Shown here: one piece after another, positions 1 to 4,345 of the stretch | How the letters are laid out: each line of letters opens with the position of its first letter | Position numbering within the stretch: the stretch's first letter is position 1 | Assembly (NCBI GenBank): GCA_019348365.1 | Contig: JAHWJO010000219.1 | Coordinates: 1-7,592 of the forward strand | Direction: 5' to 3' | Length of the DNA stretch: 7,592 bases | From: Armatimonadota bacterium | GTDB lineage: Bacteria; Armatimonadota; DTGP01; JAHWJO01 | Translations under genes and position numbers: made by a program | The notes under the pieces: model-generated | Databases searched by the model: none | What the model saw: only the letters and a program-made list of their open reading frames with translations | Told to the model about the DNA's origin: nothing

Positions 1-3
1 TGA

Positions 4-327
4 TTGCCGCTCTCTACAATCTCGATTACGCTACATGACTTTTGCAAGAGGTCTATTCTGGACGGCGAGGATCAGCGACGCCGTTATCTCATCCAGTCGC
101 TGCTCCAGGCGGAGGGCCTCTCCTTGTCCGGCTATCGTACGCGGTTCGGCTCCGAGGTGGTTGCGGACATGCCGGAGCTGCTTCTCCTCCAGCAGTCCGG
201 CCTGGCGGCGGTGGCGGACGGGAGACTCCGTCTAACAGAATGGGGACTCGAGCGGTCGGACGTGGTCGGCCCATGGCTTTATTCCGAGAAAGCCCGCGAA
301 CGGATAGAGGCCTACGAATGGCGCTGA
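4..327 (+). CDS. STM4012-family radical SAM protein, C-terminal part (5' end outside window, possibly frameshifted)
   Basis: The 107 readable residues match what I know of the C-terminal end of STM4012-family radical SAM proteins, relatives of the coproporphyrinogen-oxidase-like enzymes HemN/HemW. Visible signatures are GEDQRRRYLIQSLLQAEGL, then a YRTRFGSE segment, a winged-helix-like stretch (LLLLQQSGLA...GRLRLTEWGLERSD) and the closing VGPWLYS. The catalytic CX3CX2C radical SAM domain would lie upstream, outside the window. Position 4 (TTG) is only the first possible start after an in-frame TGA at 1-3, so I do not believe it is the biological start. The family body should continue leftward, probably in another frame (see findings). 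The stop TGA (325-327) overlaps the ATG of the next gene by 10 nt, so the two are co-transcribed and probably translationally coupled. Substrate and product of this family are unknown to me. Confidence 0.8.
   Translation: MPLSTISITLHDFCKRSILDGEDQRRRYLIQSLLQAEGLSLSGYRTRFGSEVVADMPELLLLQQSGLAAVADGRLRLTEWGLERSDVVGPWLYSEKARERIEAYEWR
306..310 (+). promoter_or_regulatory. Ribosome binding site of the STM4011-type gene
   Basis: AGAGG lies 7 nt upstream of ATG 318, inside the end of the preceding coding region. Together with the ATGGCGCTGA start/stop overlap it supports translational coupling and fixes the start codon. Confidence 0.6.
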
Positions 328-1199
328 CGCTGTCGATCCTTTACCGTGGGCCGCTGGCCAGTTGTAACTACGCCTGCCGGTACTGCCCTTTCGCCAAGCG
401 AACGGAGGATCGGGAGGCGCATGAGACGGACCGTGCGGCGCTGGAGCGGTTCGTGGACTGGTCGGAGACCCGCGCTGAAGATCGGCTGTCGATCCTGTTC
501 ACCCCCTGGGGCGAGGCCCTGATCCACCGGCGGTACCAGGACGCGCTCATTCGGCTGACGGGGAGGGCGAACGTCGCCAGGGCCGCCGTCCAGACGAACC
601 TCTCCTGCCGCCTGGACTGGGTGGAGGCCTGTGACCGGGAGAAGCTCGCCCTCTGGGCGACGTTCCACCCCTCCCAGACGACCCACGAGCGGTTCCTGCG
701 GAAGTGCCGGGTGTTGGACGACCGGCGCGTGCGGTACAGTGTCGGGGTGGTGGGGCGGCGGGAGCACTTCGGGGAGATCGAGGCCCTGCGCCACGACTTG
801 CCCGCACCGGTGTACCTGTGGGTCAACGCCTACAAACGGAGGCCCGGCTACTATACGACGGAGGAGATCGACAGGCTGGCCTCTCTCGACCCTCTGTTCC
901 CGATGAACCTGCACTCGCACCCGAGTCGGGGGCGGGAGTGCCGCACGGGAGAGAGCGTCCTCTCCGTGGATGGGGAGGGGAATATCCGCCGGTGTCACTA
1001 CGTCAGCCGGGTCCTCGGCAACCTCTACGAGCCGGGATGGGAAACGATGCTTTATCCCCGGAAGTGCCCGAAACCCACCTGTGACTGCTACCTGGGGTAC
1101 GCCCATCTTCCCCATCTGGAACTGAAGAGCGCTTTCGGAGACGGGGTACTGGAGCGGGTCCCATCGCAACCGATCCAGTGGCAGTTACAACCCCCCTGA
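318..1199 (+). CDS. STM4011-family radical SAM protein
   Basis: This 293-residue protein is probably complete. Residues 16-23 give the radical SAM motif CX3CX2C (C16, C20, C23, in SCNYACRYC), which binds a [4Fe-4S] cluster and cleaves S-adenosylmethionine to a 5'-deoxyadenosyl radical. It opens with LTLSILYRGPL and continues with FTPWGEAL, QTNLSCRLDW, RYSVGVVGRREH, YLWVNAYK and HPSRGR, the block order I recall for the STM4011 family. The C-terminal third has five more cysteines (C208, C226, C250, C255, C257; CPKPTCDC at 250-257), consistent with a SPASM/twitch-like auxiliary iron-sulfur site. I place the start at ATG 318 rather than at an earlier in-frame TTG at 42. ATG 318 begins the conserved domain, has AGAGG at 306-310 seven bases upstream, and overlaps the upstream stop. 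In this cassette the two radical SAM genes normally sit with STM4013 (phosphatase/sulfatase-like) and STM4014 (ATP-grasp-like) genes, not visible here. Biochemical role is unknown. Confidence 0.92.
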   Translation: MALTLSILYRGPLASCNYACRYCPFAKRTEDREAHETDRAALERFVDWSETRAEDRLSILFTPWGEALIHRRYQDALIRLTGRANVARAAVQTNLSCRLDWVEACDREKLALWATFHPSQTTHERFLRKCRVLDDRRVRYSVGVVGRREHFGEIEALRHDLPAPVYLWVNAYKRRPGYYTTEEIDRLASLDPLFPMNLHSHPSRGRECRTGESVLSVDGEGNIRRCHYVSRVLGNLYEPGWETMLYPRKCPKPTCDCYLGYAHLPHLELKSAFGDGVLERVPSQPIQWQLQPP

Positions 1200-1204
1200 A
1201 TATA

Positions 1205-1399
1205 GCAGAACTTACGCTTGGTTTAAATGACTCTGTCACCTGAGCTTATTCCCTGTCCTGCTGAGCGAGCGAAGAATCTGCGTGTAGAGAGGTGGAAGAA
1301 ACGCAAATTCTTCGCTCGCTCAGCAGGACAGAGGTGAGCCAGAACGACAAATACCAGAATCAGAAGGACAAGAAGCGGTAGCTTTTGCGTAAGTACTGC
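1205..1399. mobile_element. Putative MITE-like or interspersed palindromic element
   Basis: This noncoding block between convergent genes is bounded by inverted ends: gcagaacttacgc (1205-1217) and gcgtaagtactgc (1387-1399), matching at 12 of 13 positions. Inside lies a long palindrome (1253-1331). It has no credible gene and no transposase. I see no convincing target-site duplication next to the ends (atata on the left, acgaa on the right), so a mobile origin is inferred only from the nested inverted repeats. It could instead be a REP-type interspersed repeat. Confidence 0.4.
1253..1331. repeat. Long inverted repeat, 31-nt arms with 17-nt loop
   Basis: Arms 1253-1283 and 1301-1331 are complementary at 30 of 31 positions (one C/A mismatch, 1278 with 1306). 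The loop is 17 nt. The arm core ctgagcgagcgaagaatct resembles a gagcgaagcgaagaatct-type repeat that I recall from intergenic regions of many environmental bacterial genomes. No T-tract follows on either strand, so it is not a classical intrinsic terminator. Its position between convergent genes could still let it block read-through or stabilise 3' ends. Confidence 0.85.
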
Positions 1400-1409
1400 A
1401 CGAAAAATA

Positions 1410-2015
1410 TCAACGCTCGTCCACGACCCGAACGGCGTCCGCCTCCTCTTCCCCGATTTTCTCCCCGGCCCCGGACGATGATTCGCCATACACCTGCCAC
1501 GCGCCCGCCATCGCCGCCGAGAGGGTGAACACCAGCGCGAGCGGACCCATGAGGAGCAGCGGCTTCCACTGCTCCGTCACGCTCTCCACAAACACCTGGC
1601 TCTTATCCGCGCTGTCGATGAAGAAGAGCCCCACGGGAATCAGGAGCAGCGGGATCAGCGTACGCAGGATAAGGACGTACGCCACGACGCTCGCCAGCCC
1701 GTACCGGCCCCCGAACCGGCCCGCCACCCACCCGCCCAGAAAGAAGGCGATGTAAGAGAAGCCGGGTCCGAAGAACCCCTGCGGCTCCGTCCGGGTCAGC
1801 ATGCCGACCGCGTCCGGCACGGCGTCCAGCAGGAGAAGGAAAAGGAACGCGCCCGCCGCGCGCAGGATTTCCCGCCGCCGCGACGGATACTTTTCGGTCG
1901 CCGCATCTCCCGGCGGGGAGAGCCAGGAGGGATGCGACAGCGAGCGGCGGAAGAGAAACGCAATGCCGATCGTCAGCCCGGCCAGGAAATAGATGATTCC
2001 GTACAACAGCGGCAT
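1410..2015 (-). CDS. Multi-pass membrane protein of unknown function
   Basis: This 201-residue, very hydrophobic protein has about five predicted transmembrane helices (roughly residues 3-24, 49-72, 84-103, 105-131 and 150-173). A loop after helix 1 (S25-R48) is rich in Arg, Ser and Pro. The C-terminal tail is acidic (GEKIGEEEADAVRVVDER). The densest basic cluster (RRRE, 46-49) sits just before helix 2. I do not recognise a family. The ATG start at 2015 follows the stop of the spermidine-synthase-like gene by 13 nt with only a weak GGGGA element upstream, so it is the last gene of the minus-strand operon and probably depends on translation of its neighbour. A membrane partner for the upstream protein is a reasonable inference, not something the sequence shows. 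Codon use and GC resemble the neighbours. Confidence 0.8.
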   Translation of the reverse strand: MPLLYGIIYFLAGLTIGIAFLFRRSLSHPSWLSPPGDAATEKYPSRRREILRAAGAFLFLLLLDAVPDAVGMLTRTEPQGFFGPGFSYIAFFLGGWVAGRFGGRYGLASVVAYVLILRTLIPLLLIPVGLFFIDSADKSQVFVESVTEQWKPLLLMGPLALVFTLSAAMAGAWQVYGESSSGAGEKIGEEEADAVRVVDER

Positions 2016-2028
2016 GGTGAATCCCCAC

Positions 2029-3024
2029 TCAGTCCCCGAAGAGGTCTTCCTTCGGCGGGTTGGCGTCGGTCAGCACACTCACGTCTCCCACCGGCCAGGC
2101 GGGGATCGGGCCGTGCGCCGCGATCCGGGTCAGCTCGCGGATCTCCGGTCGGCGGAGCGTTCTCACCCGGCGGACCCACTCCCGGCGGTCGGGAAGCCGT
2201 CCCCCGTTCCGTGCGATCATGATCAGGTTCTCATGATCGGTTTCCGTCTGATAATCCGTGAGGACGGACTGAATGGGGAAGACCTGCACGTCAGAAAAGA
2301 CGTTCTGGAGCGTCTTGTACTCCGAGCGCCCGAACCGGCTGCGCGGGCCTTTCTGCGCCGCGATGACGTTCGCGACCAGCGCCCCGCCTGGATTCAGGTG
2401 GTTCTTGACGAGCCGCATGAACTCCACCGTGGTCAGCATGGGGGGCGCGCTGTGGGCGTCGTAGGCGTCGAGGAGGATCAGGTCGTACTTCTTCTTGCTC
2501 TTCTGCAGGAACGCCCTTCCGTCGCCCACCGTCACGTTCATTCGGGAATCCTGAGGCAGCTTGAAATACGTCTTCGCGATGTGGGCCACCGCCGGATCGA
2601 TGTCCACCGCATCGACCGTCATCTTCGGATAGAAGGAGTGGAACTGGCGTGGCCCCAGGCCGCCCCCCAAGCCGATGAACAGCGCGGATTTCGCGTTCGG
2701 GACCACCGCCCGGCCCAGGTGGAACCCGTCCACGTACCGGAAGGCGCTCCGGTTCGGGTTCCGGCGGTCCTGGCCGGATTGTAGGGACTTCCCGAAGATG
2801 AGAAACCGGTAGAATTCGTCCTCCACCACCTTGATGTCGCCGTTGAAGCGAGACTGCGTCTCATGGAGAGTGCGGTAACGGGGACCGTCCCCGATCTCCC
2901 AGGCGCGCAGGGAGGGGAAGGTCCAGAGACCCACGAGCGCCGCGCCCACCGCGATTCCCCACCGTAGAAACCGGCGCCGCCCGTTTCCGTTCGTATCCTT
3001 TGACTTCTTTACTGCCAACTTCAC
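2029..3024 (-). CDS. Spermidine-synthase-like protein with N-terminal Tat/membrane-anchor segment
   Basis: This 331-residue protein has the Rossmann fold of polyamine aminopropyltransferases and SAM methyltransferases. Visible motifs are FIGLGGGLGP (116-125, nucleotide loop), DAVDIDP (138-144, acidic residue after strand 2), GDGRAF (167-172) and DLILLDAYDAHSAPP (181-195), where spermidine synthases carry DxxDPxGP. Both aspartates (D186, D189) remain, but the following residues differ. Known aminopropyltransferases move an aminopropyl group from decarboxylated SAM to putrescine or a similar amine. This divergent branch has no certain substrate. Residues 16-34 form RRRFLRW plus a hydrophobic stretch: a twin-arginine-type signal or a single N-terminal anchor. 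The GTG start at 3024 is supported by AGAGG at 3031-3035, 6 nt upstream, within the end of the preceding gene. It is the middle gene of the operon. Fold assignment is confident; substrate and location are inference. Confidence 0.85.
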   Translation of the reverse strand: MKLAVKKSKDTNGNGRRRFLRWGIAVGAALVGLWTFPSLRAWEIGDGPRYRTLHETQSRFNGDIKVVEDEFYRFLIFGKSLQSGQDRRNPNRSAFRYVDGFHLGRAVVPNAKSALFIGLGGGLGPRQFHSFYPKMTVDAVDIDPAVAHIAKTYFKLPQDSRMNVTVGDGRAFLQKSKKKYDLILLDAYDAHSAPPMLTTVEFMRLVKNHLNPGGALVANVIAAQKGPRSRFGRSEYKTLQNVFSDVQVFPIQSVLTDYQTETDHENLIMIARNGGRLPDRREWVRRVRTLRRPEIRELTRIAAHGPIPAWPVGDVSVLTDANPPKEDLFGD

Positions 3025-3030
3025 GTCAAT

Positions 3031-3044
3031 CCTCTCAATCCTCT
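3031..3044 (-). promoter_or_regulatory. Duplicated Shine-Dalgarno element of the spermidine-synthase-like gene
   Basis: On the minus strand AGAGGATTGAGAGGATTGAC precedes the GTG at 3024. The AGAGGATTGA-type unit occurs twice, so two SD cores are present, at 6 nt and about 14 nt. The stop codon of the upstream gene (3035-3037) lies within it, which favours coupled translation. Confidence 0.55.
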
Positions 3045-4108
3045 AAGGCCAGAGCGTCCGGGTCGGACACGGTGAACGCGCGGGCCGCTTCCGGGGAGAG
3101 CCACTCCGAGAGCCAGACCGCCGCCTCTTCGACCTCCTCGGTGTTGAAATCGTGGCTGCCGGGCCGCACGGTGATCTTCAGCCGGTCGGAGACGGCGAGA
3201 TCCTGGTACCGCGTGCCCCCTTCCCACTCGATGCGCCGCACCCCTTCGATGGGCATGCTCGCGTCCGCGTCCCGCGCGAGCAGGAGATAAGCGCGGGGCG
3301 CGAGGCTGGCGACCAGCTCCGGGTGATCGAAGTGCTCCAGAATGCCGGGGATGAAATAGGAGGGATCGTGGAAATTCACGTCCGACCACCGGGCGAACAG
3401 GTCCATGCTTCCGATCCCTCCGCAGGCGGTGACGAGGCACTTCACGCGGTCATCGAGCGCGGCGGTGTAGAACCCGACGGTCCCGCCCAGGCCGTACCCC
3501 ATCACTCCCATCCGGTTCTCGTCCACATCGTCCCGGCTCGCCAGCATGTCGAGGGTCTGCATCGCTTCCCAGACGAACGCGCCCATCAGGCTGCGCCCGT
3601 ACAGCTGCTCGATCTTGGCCTGTTCGCTGAGCTGCCCCGAACGCTTCCCGAAGGTCCGCTGGGTAATGGAAACGGTGAGCATCCCCTGCCGCGCCAATTC
3701 GCGCCCCCACCCCCGCAGCCAGCCGAGGCGGGAATCGTAGTAGAACCGGTCGCCCATGACCGTTTTGCGGCCCTGGTTCACGCCGTGGAGGCAGAGAACG
3801 GCGGGCAGGGGGTGGTTCATCTCGTCGGGCTTCGCCAGGATGCCCGTCACGTCCTCGCCGGGCTCACTGTCGAAACTGAATTCCTCGATGATGAGGCCCT
3901 CTTCGATGCGGCGGTCCAGCAGCCGGACGTTGGTATCCCCATCGGTCCGGGGGAGGCCCAGCAGCCGGGCGAGGGTGGTTGGGGTCTCCCCCTGCGCGCG
4001 AGGTCGCCAGGGGTCCTCTTCGGCGGTTTCGGGGAGATATTGGAACGCTTCTCCCGGCGCTTCCTCGTGTTCGGGGCCGGACGGGAGGGTCGGATCCAGA
4101 TCGCTCAA
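3035..4108 (-). CDS. Alpha/beta-hydrolase-fold protein (dienelactone-hydrolase/acetyl-esterase-like) with altered nucleophile elbow
   Basis: This 357-residue protein (numbered from TTG 4108) has alpha/beta-hydrolase features: strand plus oxyanion motif LCLHGVNQG (HG at 108-109), a nucleophile elbow region MGYGLGGTVGFYTAALDDRVK, an acid region LLARDADASMPIEG (D280 or D282) and a late histidine in RPGSHDFN (H319). Enzymes of this fold have G-x-S-x-G at the elbow. Here it reads G204-Y-G206-L-G208, so the serine position is glycine (codon GGC; AGC would be serine). Either the protein is non-catalytic or one base differs from a working gene. No signal peptide is evident, and the first 60 residues are acidic and Pro-rich. 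I prefer TTG 4108 because AGAGAGGAG lies 9 nt upstream. A GTG at 4153 would add 15 residues but has poorer SD spacing. It is the first gene of the operon, 10 nt before the next gene. Confidence 0.85.
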   Translation of the reverse strand: MSDLDPTLPSGPEHEEAPGEAFQYLPETAEEDPWRPRAQGETPTTLARLLGLPRTDGDTNVRLLDRRIEEGLIIEEFSFDSEPGEDVTGILAKPDEMNHPLPAVLCLHGVNQGRKTVMGDRFYYDSRLGWLRGWGRELARQGMLTVSITQRTFGKRSGQLSEQAKIEQLYGRSLMGAFVWEAMQTLDMLASRDDVDENRMGVMGYGLGGTVGFYTAALDDRVKCLVTACGGIGSMDLFARWSDVNFHDPSYFIPGILEHFDHPELVASLAPRAYLLLARDADASMPIEGVRRIEWEGGTRYQDLAVSDRLKITVRPGSHDFNTEEVEEAAVWLSEWLSPEAARAFTVSDPDALALED

Positions 4109-4117
4109 AAGGGGTTG

Positions 4118-4126
4118 CTCCTCTCT
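4118..4126 (-). promoter_or_regulatory. Shine-Dalgarno site choosing the TTG 4108 start
   Basis: AGAGAGGAG on the minus strand ends 9 nt before TTG 4108. It is the strongest ribosome binding site in this region. It is the main reason to prefer this start over GTG 4153, whose nearest SD-like GAGG lies about 13 nt away. Confidence 0.5.
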
Positions 4127-4160
4127 GTGATGGTGGCAGCGAATCCCCGCCACCCCTTTT

Positions 4161-4200
4161 AGCTTACCTCAAGAACCGTTTTGCGCCAACTGTGTGGCGC
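4161..4200 (-). promoter_or_regulatory. Weak candidate promoter with overlapping dyad for the minus-strand operon
   Basis: On the minus strand TTGGCG (4189-4184) and TAAGCT (4166-4161) are 17 nt apart, a poor but correctly spaced -35/-10 pair. Transcription would then begin near 4154, leaving a leader of about 45 nt before TTG 4108 and none before GTG 4153. A perfect 6-bp dyad, gcgcca at 4183-4188 and tggcgc at 4195-4200, overlaps the -35 element and could be an operator. Matches to consensus are weak, so this is a suggestion only. Confidence 0.2.
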
Positions 4201-4258
4201 CGCAGGGGAAGATCGTGCCGGATGCAACCATCCGAGTTACCGATCACCTTCGGCGCTG

Positions 4259-4321
4259 TAAAAAGACCCGTACAAGCGACAGGCCTCTCCGATTACGAGG
4301 GGCCTGTCGCTTGTACGGGTT
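4259..4321 (-). terminator. Rho-independent terminator of the GGDEF/HD-GYP gene
   Basis: Arms 4266-4289 and 4297-4320 form a 24-bp stem (one G-U type pair at 4286/4300) with a 7-nt loop. On the minus strand the stem is followed by C then TTTTT (4264-4260). The hairpin begins 25 nt after the TAA stop of the sensor gene. It separates that gene from the downstream three-gene operon. There is no T-tract on the plus side. Confidence 0.9.
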
Positions 4322-4345
4322 ACAGATGGGTCAGGATCACGCGGT

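Noticed and set aside
42..317. N-terminal extension of the STM4011-type protein from a TTG at 42
   Set aside because: The extra 92 residues are an out-of-frame reading of the STM4012-type coding sequence. The conserved domain and SD point to ATG 318.
312..1169. Long open frame antisense to the STM4011-type gene
   Set aside because: Pro/Arg-rich shadow of a GC-rich gene with no recognisable domain. The plus-strand frame carries clear radical SAM motifs.
1253..1331. Long palindrome as a rho-independent terminator
   Set aside because: There is no T-tract after the stem on either strand. The long arms and 17-nt loop fit a repeat element better.
1223..1489. Minus-strand open frame spanning the palindrome and the end of the membrane protein gene
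   Set aside because: It overlaps the real gene in another frame, and its hydrophobic part comes from translating the repeat element.
1993..2784. 263-codon plus-strand frame antisense to the spermidine-synthase-like gene
   Set aside because: Low-complexity Arg/His/Val-rich translation typical of an antisense shadow. The minus frame has clear family motifs.
2029..3024. Naming the gene speE
   Set aside because: The fold fits, but the DxxDPxGP motif is altered and an N-terminal anchor is present, so spermidine synthase activity is not supported.
3152..4162. 336-codon plus-strand frame antisense to the alpha/beta hydrolase gene
   Set aside because: No domain signature, and composition typical of an antisense shadow in GC-rich DNA.
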